Shown in pieces: positions 47,561-56,112 of a stretch of 64,000 nt of DNA (the stretch's first letter is position 1; each line of letters begins with the position of its first letter). The DNA is taken from positions 1-64,000 of the forward strand of contig NZ_JANQOO010000007.1 in assembly GCF_028285715.1 (NCBI RefSeq), in the 5' to 3' direction. The stretch is from Ulvibacterium sp. (GTDB taxonomy: Bacteria; Bacteroidota; Bacteroidia; Flavobacteriales; Flavobacteriaceae). Below the pieces are notes generated by a model that was given only the letters and a program-made list of their open reading frames with translations, did not search any database and was not told where the DNA came from. Made by a program: the position numbers and the translations under genes.

Positions 47561-48856
47561 TTAGTCACTGTCCAGAACCTCTAGGGCAATCAGGTCTATT
47601 TTGGTGTTGGACACTTCCAAAATCGTAAACAAAAAATTTTCAATTTTAATTTGGGAATCCTGCTCCGGTATTTCCCCGGTGTTATTCATTATGAGCCCTC
47701 CCAAGGTTTCATATTCGTCAGTTTCCGGAAGCTCCAGTTTGTAGTTTTCATTGATGTAATCCACTTCCAAGCGAGCGGAAAATTTATAGCTATTATCATT
47801 TATTTGTTCCTCGTGCAAATCGGTGGAATCATGTTCATCTTCTATTTCGCCAAAGAGCTCCTCTACAATATCCTCTACTGTCATTATTCCCGAGGTACCC
47901 CCATATTCATCCAAAACCACTGCCATACTCTTCCTTTTCTTGGTAAGAACATTCAAAATATCGTGTATAAGCATGGTCTCCGGCACAAATTCAACTGGCA
48001 GAAGGATGCTTTTTATGGTCTTAGGTTTTTTAAAGAGTTCGTAGGAATGTACATATCCGATAATATTGTCAATGGTATCCTTGTAGACCAATATTTTGGA
48101 ATAGCCGGTTTCCGTAAAAAGCTTGGCCAGATTTTTAGGGGTTTCATGTAATTCAACGGCCATAATCTCCGTCCTTGGCACCATGACCTCCCTAGCCTTG
48201 ACTTCTGAAAATTCCAGTGCATTTTGAAAAATCTGTATTTCAGTATCTATAATGTCCTCTTCCTCCACGGTTTCCATTTGTTCCGTGATATAGTCTCCTA
48301 ATTCTATTTTGCTAAAGGCCAGTTGCACCTCATCACCTTCGGTTTTAAAAAAGGTCTTTAGAATAAAGTCGGATACCTTTATAACAAATTCCGACAGTAC
48401 CGAAAACAGGATATAAAACATATAGGCGGGGAATGCCAAAAACTTCAGTAAGGTATTGGCATAAATCTGAAAAAGCACCTTGGGCAGAAATTCGGCTGTA
48501 ATTAGTATGATCAAAGTGGAAATAACGGTTTGGGTCAATAAGCTGAGATCCGTAAGCACGGTCTGGAGAAAAGCATTGGAAGAAGGCAAGAGTCCAGTGA
48601 ACCAGTCCATAAGGAGCTCTCCCATATAAAGCCCATATACCACCAAGGCGATATTATTGCCTATCAACATTGTGGCAATAAATTTGGATGGCTTCTTGGT
48701 AAGTCGCGTAAGTATTCTTGCTAAAAGGCCTTCCTGCTTTTTTTCGATTTCAATGTGAATCTTGTTGGCAGAAACAAAGGCAATCTCCATTCCGGAAAAA
48801 AAGGCGGAAAACACCAAGGACAGGATAATAATTATGATATAACCTTCCCAGATCAT
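47561..48856 (-). CDS. CNNM/CBS-domain membrane protein (hemolysin C/CorC type)
   Basis: The 431-residue protein has an N-terminal CNNM (DUF21) domain of three to four helices (about 1-190), two CBS domains (about 205-330, with VMVPRTEIMAVE and MAVVLDEYGGTSGIMTVEDI), and a C-terminal CorC/HlyC domain. Family members affect magnesium and cobalt efflux. The gliding protein GldE is a related member, but here the gldD neighbour is absent, so I do not name it gldE. It overlaps the small membrane gene upstream by 4 bases. Confidence 0.9.
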   Translation of the reverse strand: MIWEGYIIIIILSLVFSAFFSGMEIAFVSANKIHIEIEKKQEGLLARILTRLTKKPSKFIATMLIGNNIALVVYGLYMGELLMDWFTGLLPSSNAFLQTVLTDLSLLTQTVISTLIILITAEFLPKVLFQIYANTLLKFLAFPAYMFYILFSVLSEFVIKVSDFILKTFFKTEGDEVQLAFSKIELGDYITEQMETVEEEDIIDTEIQIFQNALEFSEVKAREVMVPRTEIMAVELHETPKNLAKLFTETGYSKILVYKDTIDNIIGYVHSYELFKKPKTIKSILLPVEFVPETMLIHDILNVLTKKRKSMAVVLDEYGGTSGIMTVEDIVEELFGEIEDEHDSTDLHEEQINDNSYKFSARLEVDYINENYKLELPETDEYETLGGLIMNNTGEIPEQDSQIKIENFLFTILEVSNTKIDLIALEVLDSD

Positions 48857-49056
48857 TTTTGATGGTCGCGATTCCGTCTTTCAAATTTCTTTCGATAGTT
48901 TCTGCGAAACAAAAACATCCCGATGGAAACTATGGCAAAGAAGACAAAAAGATAGGCATTTTGTCGATCTACGTTCCAATCCGTATAAATCCTATAGATT
49001 GAAAAAAGTGCTACGGCTACATACAGATACTCGGTGTACCTCAGTATTTTGATCAT
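48853..49056 (-). CDS. Small two-helix membrane protein between lptC and CNNM gene
   Basis: The 67-residue protein has two hydrophobic segments (YLYVAVALFSIYRIY and AYLFVFFAIVSIGMFLF) and a basic C-terminus (RRNYRKKFERRNRDHQK). It overlaps lptC by 4 bases at its start and the CNNM gene by 4 bases at its end, strong evidence that it is translated. No known family is recognised. A regulatory or assembly role with its neighbours is possible but not shown. Confidence 0.8.
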   Translation of the reverse strand: MIKILRYTEYLYVAVALFSIYRIYTDWNVDRQNAYLFVFFAIVSIGMFLFRRNYRKKFERRNRDHQK

Positions 49057-49658
49057 TCCAATTCTTCTTTTATCATCATTAGTCCATATGTCCTATGGGC
49101 CTTAAAAAAACTAAGGTTCCTATTAAAATCCATCCCTTCCCCATCCATTACAGTACCATCTTCGGGATTGGTATAGGTGAATTCCCCTTGGGTAAAAATC
49201 CATTCGTTATTTTGGTCATAATATAGTTGAGGCGCTTCCAACCGTTTCCCATCATGGGTCTCTATAACTACATTACCCTGTAAATCTATCAAATTGGTCA
49301 AGGAATACATAATGCCGTAATCCGCTTTGACCACATTTTTATTGGAATCCTTATCAAAGACATCCAGCACCAAGCCTTTGGGAAAGGTACGGTATGGGAA
49401 TCTGAGATTTTGAAAATTCTCGCTAACGGGACTGGTCAGTACCGCGATTACCTTGGTAGATTTTAGGTCTTGACTACCCAGTTCGTCAACGGTCTCCGTA
49501 TACGTAAGGACAAAATTATTGGCGATACCTTGCGGAAAAATTTTTTTCCCGGCTTCTTCCCCGACCCTCTTGTAGTTATCCGTACAGGCAAAAAAAAGCA
49601 TTGCCGTGGAAAAGACCACGGCAACGTTTGTAAAAATATTCTTCGGAGAACCTGCCAT
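49053..49658 (-). CDS. lptC: LPS export periplasmic protein LptC
   Basis: LptC links the LptBFG transporter to the periplasmic LPS bridge. The 201-residue protein has an N-terminal hydrophobic segment with a Cys (TAMLFFACTD), so a lipid anchor may replace the usual helix. The rest is the LptC beta-jellyroll (KADYGIMYSLTNLIDLQGNV, LYYDQNNEWIFTQGEFTYT). It follows the TPR gene with one base between and overlaps the small membrane gene downstream. Confidence 0.9.
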   Translation of the reverse strand: MAGSPKNIFTNVAVVFSTAMLFFACTDNYKRVGEEAGKKIFPQGIANNFVLTYTETVDELGSQDLKSTKVIAVLTSPVSENFQNLRFPYRTFPKGLVLDVFDKDSNKNVVKADYGIMYSLTNLIDLQGNVVIETHDGKRLEAPQLYYDQNNEWIFTQGEFTYTNPEDGTVMDGEGMDFNRNLSFFKAHRTYGLMMIKEELE

Positions 49659-49659
49659 C

Positions 49660-51030
49660 CTACAAGTTGGGAACCGTGACGCTCCCGCCTACCCAACAAC
49701 TGAAAGAGACTTTTTTTCCGGCCATCCCGTTCTGAAAGATATCCGTTTTTGATGGGGCTTTGGCTGAATAGCTCGCTGCAGACTTACTTGCCCTTCCGCT
49801 CAGAGAGGGGTCTACTCTCCCAGCCCTACGGGCTACATCGGCTGCTTTCCAATATATGGCACGCTTTTCGAAAGGCGTACTTCCACAATCGTTCGCACTG
49901 GTAGCGTACAGATTAGCGATCAATAAATAGGCCTTACCGTTGGCGGAGTTCGCATCTATGGCCTTCTGGGCATAACTTCGGGCCGTAGATTTACTCGTCC
50001 TTCTGTAACTTGTGGCAATCTTATAGGCAATATTGGACTTCTTGTAAGGATCCGTTTCCAATTCCAAGGCTTTGTTGAAATCGGCAATGGCACCTTTTGT
50101 ATCCCCTGCCTTTTTCTTTAACGTTCCGCCGTAGACATAGGCATCCGCCGATGGATCCAGAGCCAATTGGGCCTCAAAAAGTTTTCGGAACATAGGATCA
50201 TCCGTACATTCTTTGTTAAACATTCTCCCCACTGCACGTTTTACCCAATCTACATCACCTTTTTTAGCTTCAAAACTTTTTTCATATAAAGGAATTAAAT
50301 TTTCACAATCGGCCAGTGCACCCAACTTTGAATCAATACTCCCTGCAATCTTACCAAAGGAGGTAGAGTTTGTAGTAGCCACTTTAAGCTGTTTTTTCTC
50401 CTTTGAGGTCAGGGTGCCCTCTTCTTCCTTGGGCAGAAGCTTACTAATGACACTTGTTAATTTTTTATTTTCCTCCTCTATTTTTTCGGTGATATCGTCA
50501 TACTCGTCAAAAACCTGCTGCAAATCCGCCTTCCCAGCTTTATGTAAATCCACCAGACTGGAAAAATCCAAATACAATGCCTTTGGGTTTCTAAAATTAT
50601 CCCTGTCCTCTACAAATGCCTGGTGCAATTGGTCATAAATTTCCTGATCGGAAATCATTTTATTATCATACTTCAGTAATACCTTGTCTATGACCACCTC
50701 AGCCTTCTTGGCCTTTTTTGGAAAATACTTTAAACTATTGTCGTACAGTGTTAAAAGGTCGGTGATGTACCCATCTTTTTCGGCTCCGGAAGATTTTTTA
50801 ACCTTGTCCTTTAATATCCGCTCTCCATAAGCAAAGTTGGCCCAATTTACGTCAGGGCAATTATCATAGACCATTTTCCAAGGTGTATATGCCGCATCGT
50901 AATTCTTGACCTTTGCATGTTCCACATATATGGAAAGATTGGTCATACATTCCTGATTCTGGGCCTGAGCATTACTTACCCCCATATACCCTACCAACAT
51001 TAGCGCTGTGAAGTAAATTTTCGTTTTCAT
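49660..51030 (-). CDS. Periplasmic TPR protein
   Basis: The 456-residue protein has a signal peptide (VSNAQAQ), then helical repeats. The clearest TPR units are YVYGGTLKKKAGDTKGAIAD followed by FNKALELETDPYKKS, and SYAQKAIDANSANGKAYLL (about 300-390). The middle has a coiled coil (about 180-215, EKIEEENKKLTSVISKLLPK). The order coaX, barrel, TPR, lptC is common in the family, and an outer-membrane assembly role is plausible but unproven. Confidence 0.82.
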   Translation of the reverse strand: MKTKIYFTALMLVGYMGVSNAQAQNQECMTNLSIYVEHAKVKNYDAAYTPWKMVYDNCPDVNWANFAYGERILKDKVKKSSGAEKDGYITDLLTLYDNSLKYFPKKAKKAEVVIDKVLLKYDNKMISDQEIYDQLHQAFVEDRDNFRNPKALYLDFSSLVDLHKAGKADLQQVFDEYDDITEKIEEENKKLTSVISKLLPKEEEGTLTSKEKKQLKVATTNSTSFGKIAGSIDSKLGALADCENLIPLYEKSFEAKKGDVDWVKRAVGRMFNKECTDDPMFRKLFEAQLALDPSADAYVYGGTLKKKAGDTKGAIADFNKALELETDPYKKSNIAYKIATSYRRTSKSTARSYAQKAIDANSANGKAYLLIANLYATSANDCGSTPFEKRAIYWKAADVARRAGRVDPSLSGRASKSAASYSAKAPSKTDIFQNGMAGKKVSFSCWVGGSVTVPNL

Positions 51031-51072
51031 CTTTATTCTTTGTTTAACGGGGGGTAATGTACTAAATTTTTA

Positions 51073-52338
51073 TCAATTTATTTTCCTTTTTTGGAACCAT
51101 AAATCGTTTAAGGACAGTCCCACATTGATTTTAAAGTAACTTTCTTCTATTAAATCAGCCGAAGTGGTTCCCCTTCTTCCTAGTTCAAAACCAAGATTTA
51201 AGTTCGAGAAACTACGTCCAAGCGGTAAGCCTAAACCAAAAGTTATGCCAAGATTATTGATCTCGGTGTCATTAACCAGCATACCGGTCCTTTCATATCG
51301 AATCCCGGCCCTATAGTTTATCCTCTTAAAATAGCCTTGAAAAGCATCGTAATCCGGGATGAAATAACCTCCAAAAGCAAAAAAACTGGAGTTTTGATAC
51401 TCGATGTTCTCAGCTGCTAAAAAATCATTTGAAAACGAGCTAAGGTCTTGAAAACCGTACTCCCCGCCCAGAAACCATTTCATATTCTCCCCAAAACCAA
51501 TTCCCAAGGTAGTGGTAGTGGGAATCTTCAAATCCGTATTCCTCAACCCCCGGGCATCCAAGTCTACATCCAATACCTCAATATTTTGACCGGTAATCAA
51601 AGAAAAAGAACCTATTTCCTGACTGTTTTTGGAGGTCAAATTGGCTTGTGTGTTTACCCGGGCCGATGCAAAAAGTGTGTATTTATCCTTGATCTTTGGC
51701 GTGTAGTATAGAGCGTAATTGAAGTCCATCCCGTTTATCCTGGATATTCTTCGGTCGAGGGTGCCAAATTGAACATCTTCTACACTCTGGATCCGTTCAT
51801 TTTCCACATTGCCAAAATTAAAGCTCGCCGTAGCTCCAATACTCAGATTTTGGGCCAGTGCATATCCAACGGAAAAATAAACCTTATTTAGGCCTCCCTC
51901 TCCCCTAAACTGATTGGTAATCAAAGCTCCATCGGCATCATTGTTCTCAGCAACCAAATCATAACCCACGGAAGAATAGGGCCTGATTCCAAATCCTACC
52001 CCGAGCCCCTTTCCCAGTCCAAAGCCAAGCGCCAGATAATCCAAATTGGACACGGAAGTATTTTGCTCCTCGGTAAAGCTTTTAAGTCTCAACTCTCTTC
52101 GGGACATTCCTGCCGTATACGTAGTAATCCGCAATTTGCTATAACCGGCCGGATTTTGTAGATTTACATGGATGCTATCCGCGTAAACCCCAATACCCCC
52201 CATCATCTGATTTTCGACCGTACTTGCAGATCTAAGGTCACCGATACCAAAATAAGAATAGGGAGAAATGGTTCCATTCTGTGCATGCAAACCTGCAGTG
52301 GCAATGCACACCATTGCAAATACAATTTTTTTGATCAT
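51073..52338 (-). CDS. FadL-like outer-membrane barrel protein
   Basis: The 421-residue protein has a signal peptide (TAGLHAQ) and an alternating barrel (LGFGLGKGLGVGFGIRPYSS, AGIRYERTGM, LGITFGLGLPLGRSF) with a closing strand near the C-terminus. It resembles FadL/TodX-type channels that carry hydrophobic compounds, though no substrate can be read. Its ATG follows the coaX stop without a gap, so the two are coupled. Confidence 0.82.
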   Translation of the reverse strand: MIKKIVFAMVCIATAGLHAQNGTISPYSYFGIGDLRSASTVENQMMGGIGVYADSIHVNLQNPAGYSKLRITTYTAGMSRRELRLKSFTEEQNTSVSNLDYLALGFGLGKGLGVGFGIRPYSSVGYDLVAENNDADGALITNQFRGEGGLNKVYFSVGYALAQNLSIGATASFNFGNVENERIQSVEDVQFGTLDRRISRINGMDFNYALYYTPKIKDKYTLFASARVNTQANLTSKNSQEIGSFSLITGQNIEVLDVDLDARGLRNTDLKIPTTTTLGIGFGENMKWFLGGEYGFQDLSSFSNDFLAAENIEYQNSSFFAFGGYFIPDYDAFQGYFKRINYRAGIRYERTGMLVNDTEINNLGITFGLGLPLGRSFSNLNLGFELGRRGTTSADLIEESYFKINVGLSLNDLWFQKRKIN

Positions 52339-53067
52339 CTAATGCTTGTTGTATTCTAACAAATGGTTAAGTCCTTTGAGGAGAAAATTGGAATCCGCAA
52401 ATATGGTATTTTTTAGTCGTTTAGACAAAAAATGGGCATCGCCGCCTGTTAAAATAACTGTTAAATCTTCAAAACGTTGGCGATATTGATCGATAACCCC
52501 GTCAATTTCCAAACAAATTCCGTTTACAACACCACTATGTATACTGGTGTCGGTAGAGTTTCCGATAAAGTCCAAGGGTTCATATGGCTCCAATAAGGGC
52601 AAGTTGGAAGTCTGTTCATGTACGGCCCGGTAACGCATGGCCAAGCCGGGTGAAATAGCACCACCCAAGTATTCACCATAGTCGTTTACCATATCATAGG
52701 TTACGCATGTACCGGCATCTATAATTAGAGTATTGCCATTGTGGTTATGGTAAAATGCCGCCGTGGCCAAGGCAACTCGGTCGGCCCCTAACGTATGGGG
52801 CGTGGCATAGGAATTTTTAAATGGTTTTTTGGAGGATGGGCCTAGTTCATGTACCTCACAAAAAACGTTCATGACCGCCATAACCGTTTTATCTAACTTT
52901 CCGACGTTGGAGATTATGGCATTCGTCATATCGGGATATTGATCGCAAATCTCCTTTATTTGTAGGGCTACATGTTCAGGAAAGGCATTTTGGTGAAAGA
53001 CCAGGGTTCCCCCATCAAAAACGGCTAGCTTTGTAAAGGTATTCCCGACATCTACGATCAAGTTCAT
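52339..53067 (-). CDS. coaX: Type III pantothenate kinase
   Basis: CoaX makes the first committed step of coenzyme A synthesis. The 242-residue protein has the ASKHA phosphate-1 loop DVGNTFTKLAVFD at the N-terminus, GADRVALATAAF, the phosphate-2 region IIDAGTCVTYDMV and GGAISPGLAMRYRA. The frame stays open upstream past the tRNA-Phe gene to 53517, but the family N-terminus (MNLIVDVGNT) fixes the start at 53067. It is the first gene of the seven-gene envelope run. Confidence 0.95.
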   Translation of the reverse strand: MNLIVDVGNTFTKLAVFDGGTLVFHQNAFPEHVALQIKEICDQYPDMTNAIISNVGKLDKTVMAVMNVFCEVHELGPSSKKPFKNSYATPHTLGADRVALATAAFYHNHNGNTLIIDAGTCVTYDMVNDYGEYLGGAISPGLAMRYRAVHEQTSNLPLLEPYEPLDFIGNSTDTSIHSGVVNGICLEIDGVIDQYRQRFEDLTVILTGGDAHFLSKRLKNTIFADSNFLLKGLNHLLEYNKH

Positions 53068-53120
53068 ATCACAAAGATCTGAAAATGGAAAAAACAAACC
53101 CCCTTTTTTCCCTATTTTGT

Positions 53121-53150
53121 TTGTAGTTCCTAAATTTGAAATTATATTTG
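53121..53150 (+). promoter_or_regulatory. Promoter of tRNA-Phe
   Basis: TTG at 53121-53123, 19 bases, then TATATTTG at 53143-53150. Both elements and the spacing match the Bacteroidota housekeeping promoter. The tRNA begins 45 bases later, so a short leader is processed off. This is the clearest promoter in the window. Confidence 0.75.
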
Positions 53151-53195
53151 CACCCGCCTTTTGGTAATACCTTTGGGCGTTATACTTGAAATACT

Positions 53196-53268
<73 letters not shown>

Positions 53269-53293
53269 CGAATCGCGTGAGTGGTGACTACAG

Positions 53294-53324
53294 AAAACGT
53301 CTTGTGAAAGCAAGGCGTTTTTTT
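53294..53324 (+). terminator. Intrinsic terminator after tRNA-Phe
   Basis: AAACGTCTTG and CAAGGCGTTT pair over a TGAAAG loop (one G-T pair) and are followed by a run of T. It closes the tRNA transcript 26 bases past the tRNA end. Confidence 0.85.
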
Positions 53325-53375
53325 GTGCATCGGTACAAGAATCGAAGCCTGTCCCGAGCGCAAGCCGAGGGAATG

Positions 53376-53389
53376 CCTGGAGGTACCAC
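53376..53389 (+). repeat. Second copy of the tRNA-Phe 3' end
   Basis: CCTGGAGGTACCAC repeats bases 53256-53269 of the tRNA-Phe 3' end exactly, 120 bases downstream. Only the last part of the T-arm, the acceptor strand and the discriminator are present, so it is not a functional tRNA. A terminator hairpin follows, as after the intact copy. Confidence 0.85.
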
Positions 53390-53400
53390 ATCAAGCGCGA

Positions 53401-53432
53401 AAAGCTCATTCGAAAGAATGGGCTTTTTTTTT
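53401..53432 (+). terminator. Hairpin terminator after the second tRNA-end copy
   Basis: AAGCTCATTC and GAATGGGCTT pair over a GAAA tetraloop and are followed by eight or more T. It is a strong intrinsic terminator with no gene directly in front of it, only the tRNA-end copy. Confidence 0.85.
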
Positions 53433-53547
53433 CAAGCATAGCAGGAAGCTCGATTGCTCCAGGTGCAAAGAACAAAAAGGCACTACTGAAAGGCAACACG
53501 CTTTGGAGTATTTGCAATAGTTAAACCAAAGGAAAAACACAGTTAAT

Positions 53548-53561
53548 CCTGGAGGTATCAC
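53548..53561 (+). repeat. Third copy of the tRNA-Phe 3' end, one change
   Basis: CCTGGAGGTATCAC differs from the tRNA end by one base (C to T) and lies 172 bases after the second copy. A hairpin follows directly. With the second copy it forms a small series of tRNA-end fragments. Confidence 0.75.
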
Positions 53562-53562
53562 A

Positions 53563-53607
53563 GAAAAACCCACAACATTTTATAAATATTGAGATTGCGG
53601 GTTTTTC
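53563..53607 (+). terminator. Hairpin after the third tRNA-end copy
   Basis: GAAAAACCC and GGGTTTTTC are perfect reverse complements, extended by CAA and TTG after a one-base mismatch, around a loop of 19 bases that is AT-rich. The T run is inside the stem, so termination strength is uncertain. Confidence 0.6.
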
Positions 53608-53728
53608 CTCATACAATGGCCCCGGAAAGTGGCGGTCTACAAAAAATAACAACGTAATGAATAGGATATAACATCAAATATTGAAAGAAAAAAGTTACTT
53701 TCTACACATCCCGTTGTCAAAAGGGCAT

Positions 53729-53923
53729 ATGGGAAAGGCACATAAACCAATATTCAAGGGGCTATGCTATGCGGCGTTGATCATTCCGGTCTACGTCATC
53801 ACCCTTCATATCCCTGAGCTCCATGCCGTCATAAGGGCCCTGTGGCTTTTAACCTGTATCCTTATTGGAAGTGTAATGAAGCCCTTAATAGACGGATTGA
53901 CGGACAAAATCTTTAAGAAATGA
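53729..53923 (+). CDS. Small two-helix membrane protein
   Basis: The 64-residue product has two hydrophobic segments (GLCYAALIIPVYVITLHI and VIRALWLLTCILIGSVM) and ends in basic residues. The in-frame TTG at 53681 would add 16 residues; the ATG is preferred. I know no family for it. It lies downstream of the tRNA-Phe end repeats, in a region with few genes, so it may be acquired or strain-specific. Confidence 0.5.
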   Translation: MGKAHKPIFKGLCYAALIIPVYVITLHIPELHAVIRALWLLTCILIGSVMKPLIDGLTDKIFKK

Positions 53924-54378
53924 GATTCTAGGACAAGGAAAGCGCCATACCTTTTGAACAACTTACATTTGAGATGTACAACCCTAGGGCCTCTAAGAAA
54001 ATGCTATTGAGCATCCAGGACATAATAACAGTGAACAAACGGATTTCGGTTTATTGCACTAGCATACCCCGATGAATGCGATAAATGGTTATTTGGAAAA
54101 TCCGCACTGAAAAAATCCAATACTTACTTGTCTTAGTACTTTAGGCCTATCCAACCTCCCCTAATATGAATTTCCGATAACGGAAACTTCAAAATAACCC
54201 TAAAATCTTGCAATTGAACGTAAAGGCCGTTTTACGTACCTTCAGGATTAACGGCTCAATTTATCGACTACAGGTCCGGTCCGTGCCAATCGACAAATTT
54301 TATGGTGCGTTTCATCGATTAAGCAAATCTATTATAACCATTTACCAAACCTTTGTAACGAATCACAAATCTTTAACT
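53924..54378. other. 455-base gap with decayed coding traces and hairpins
   Basis: No full gene is seen. A short frame at 53974-54075 (34 codons, MYNPRASKKMLLSIQD...) reads like protein and stays open upstream for about 13 more codons before a TAG; it could be the remnant of a gene. TTTCCGATAACGGAAA (54171-54186) is a perfect hairpin, and CGTAAA/TTTACG lies near 54219-54236. The last 150 bases are probably the leader of the small gene at 54379. Confidence 0.4.
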
Positions 54379-54549
54379 ATGAAAACATTTCTACTCTTAC
54401 GGGAAATTTATCTCGAAGCATTTAAAAGTTTTGGGAACTACTTGGTACGAAACTATTTCAAGGCATTTGCCTGGTTTAGTTTTATGTTGCTGATAGTGGT
54501 CCTTTATGCATTTGTTTTTAGGGTCTACACAGGTTTTGCCTTTGACTAG
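54379..54549 (+). CDS. Small membrane protein, DUF6747-like
   Basis: The 56-residue protein starts MKTFLLLREIYLEAFKSFG, then has one membrane helix (WFSFMLLIVVLYAFVF) and ends TGFAFD. I recall this pattern as a conserved small protein of Flavobacteriaceae (DUF6747), function unknown; that name is from memory and is tentative. The longer frame from 54208 adds 57 residues that do not fit. It is followed by a second small membrane ORF and a terminator. Confidence 0.65.
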   Translation: MKTFLLLREIYLEAFKSFGNYLVRNYFKAFAWFSFMLLIVVLYAFVFRVYTGFAFD

Positions 54550-54568
54550 AACATTTAAAAATCGATTT

Positions 54569-54697
54569 TTGGGAAAAATCAGTTTTAATAACCACCAACA
54601 AGAGTTTAAAAGAATAGTACGGAAGCAACCTGTTGTAGCTTTTGTGTTACTGTGTTTTACGATTTCAATAGCTATTTTGTTCTTTTATACATTTTGA
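54569..54697 (+). CDS. Possible second small membrane protein
   Basis: The frame codes for a basic N-terminus (FNNHQQEFKRIVRKQP) followed by one strong membrane helix (VVAFVLLCFTISIAILFFYTF) at its very end. The TTG at 54569 gives 42 residues; an ATG at 54506 would overlap the gene upstream. A plus-strand terminator begins three bases after the stop, which suggests that the message runs to here. No family recognised. Confidence 0.45.
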   Translation: MGKISFNNHQQEFKRIVRKQPVVAFVLLCFTISIAILFFYTF

Positions 54698-54700
54698 ATG

Positions 54701-54729
54701 AATCCTTGCCGATTGGCAAGGATTTTTTT
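54701..54729 (+). terminator. Intrinsic terminator after the small membrane ORFs
   Basis: AATCCTTGCC and GGCAAGGATT form a perfect ten-pair stem over a GATT loop with a T run on the plus strand only. Its end touches the stop codon of the convergent enolase-superfamily gene. Confidence 0.9.
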
Positions 54730-55963
54730 ACACCTTTTTACTCTTTGCCCATAGACCATCATCATACCGAATACCCAATCCATTGCCATTGAGCAGGCCA
54801 AGTAGACCATTTTCTGGAATAATTTTAGGGCCGAACCATGACTTCTGTTTTTCTGTACCCCTTAAGGGATATTCTTGAAAACCGGTCAGCACAGGTGCAA
54901 CGGTCGCCAGTTGGGAGTATGGTGCAAAAAGTGGATCTGCCTTAGGAGAATGGGGTGCAAAACCTTTTCTAAGGGTACTCGCCAGATGGGCTATTTTTAA
55001 TGTTCGGACGATACCTCCATTGTAATACACGTCCGGTTGAAGAATATCGTAAACGTTATCTTCACATATGGCCCTAAATTGGTGATAACTGGAATCCTGC
55101 TCTCCTCCCGCCAACTTCATTTTGGTCAAGGCTTTCTTTACCGTAGTGTTGGATTTGTAATCCTGCCAATAACAGGGTTCTTCCAAAATCTCTATACCAT
55201 AATCCTCTAAAAACCGGACAACCTCTTTGGCCTCGTCCACGGAGTAGGATCCATTGGCATCCGCGTAAATGGTGAAATCATCACCCATAGTCTTACGCAC
55301 CATAGGGATAAACTTCCGGGTTCGCTCCTTGTCCCAGGTCGTATTTTTAAGACGTCCACCCACCTTGAGTTTAACGGCCTTGGCCCCGGTAGACTCCTGA
55401 TACTTGATGATGTTTTGGGTCTCTTCCTCAGCCGAGTTACTGCGTGTAAGGCTAGAGAGGTAAATAGGGACCTCTGTTCGCAGAGAATGGCCAAGAAACT
55501 GATTTACAGAAATCTCGCCCAAGTTTCCCAATAAATCCCAGATAGCTACTTCCAAACTGCCCACACAGTTCCAAAAAGGCATTCCCGCATATTTGTAATT
55601 ACTCTTAACGCGGTGAACCCCATTTACCAAATGAGCCACTTCCCGAGCATCCTTCCCTACAAAAAAAGGAACTACCATATTCTTGAAAAGGGACACTAGG
55701 TTTTGCATCCTCGCATTACACACCGTAATCCCCTCAGCACCGGAATCATCCAAAACTTTTAAAAGCAAAAGGGATTCAAAGTGATATAACTGGATTTCCC
55801 TAAGGATAACCGAAGAAGTAAGGGAGTGTTTTAACCGGTCCGTGATTCTCTCCTCCAAAGAATTCCCTGCATTATTGAAGCCCAGGGAGTGACCATACCA
55901 AGGCAACCCACCAATTAGTGAAGCCGTAGCAGTGGACTTAAGAAATTTTCTTCTTGAAATCAT
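54728..55963 (-). CDS. Exported mandelate racemase/muconate lactonizing-type enzyme
   Basis: The 411-residue enolase-superfamily protein carries a twin-arginine signal (SRRKFLKSTATASL), so it is exported folded. The barrel shows the KxK base (VKLKVGG), metal ligands Asp in YADANGS, Glu in LEEPCYW and Glu in GGEQDS, and the second base pair Asp in QPDVYYNGG and His in FAPHSP. That set is typical of the mandelate racemase subgroup (sugar-acid dehydratases, racemases and epimerases). Exact substrate is unknown. Other sugar-related genes follow on the opposite strand. Confidence 0.9.
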   Translation of the reverse strand: MISRRKFLKSTATASLIGGLPWYGHSLGFNNAGNSLEERITDRLKHSLTSSVILREIQLYHFESLLLLKVLDDSGAEGITVCNARMQNLVSLFKNMVVPFFVGKDAREVAHLVNGVHRVKSNYKYAGMPFWNCVGSLEVAIWDLLGNLGEISVNQFLGHSLRTEVPIYLSSLTRSNSAEEETQNIIKYQESTGAKAVKLKVGGRLKNTTWDKERTRKFIPMVRKTMGDDFTIYADANGSYSVDEAKEVVRFLEDYGIEILEEPCYWQDYKSNTTVKKALTKMKLAGGEQDSSYHQFRAICEDNVYDILQPDVYYNGGIVRTLKIAHLASTLRKGFAPHSPKADPLFAPYSQLATVAPVLTGFQEYPLRGTEKQKSWFGPKIIPENGLLGLLNGNGLGIRYDDGLWAKSKKV

Positions 55964-56112
55964 TTATGGTTTTGATTCATGATAATAGTACACCAAATTC
56001 CTAAAGCTATATAATCTTTGCCAAATGAATCCTACAAATTCAAAAAATTAAGGGTTTGGGTTCGTAGTACAACCACTAAACTCTATATTGCAAGGAATAA
56101 ACATAAGATACC

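Noticed and set aside
47561..48856. Naming the CNNM/CBS protein gldE
   Set aside because: GldE is related, but its usual neighbour gldD is missing and the gene lies in the lptC run, so the general family name is safer.
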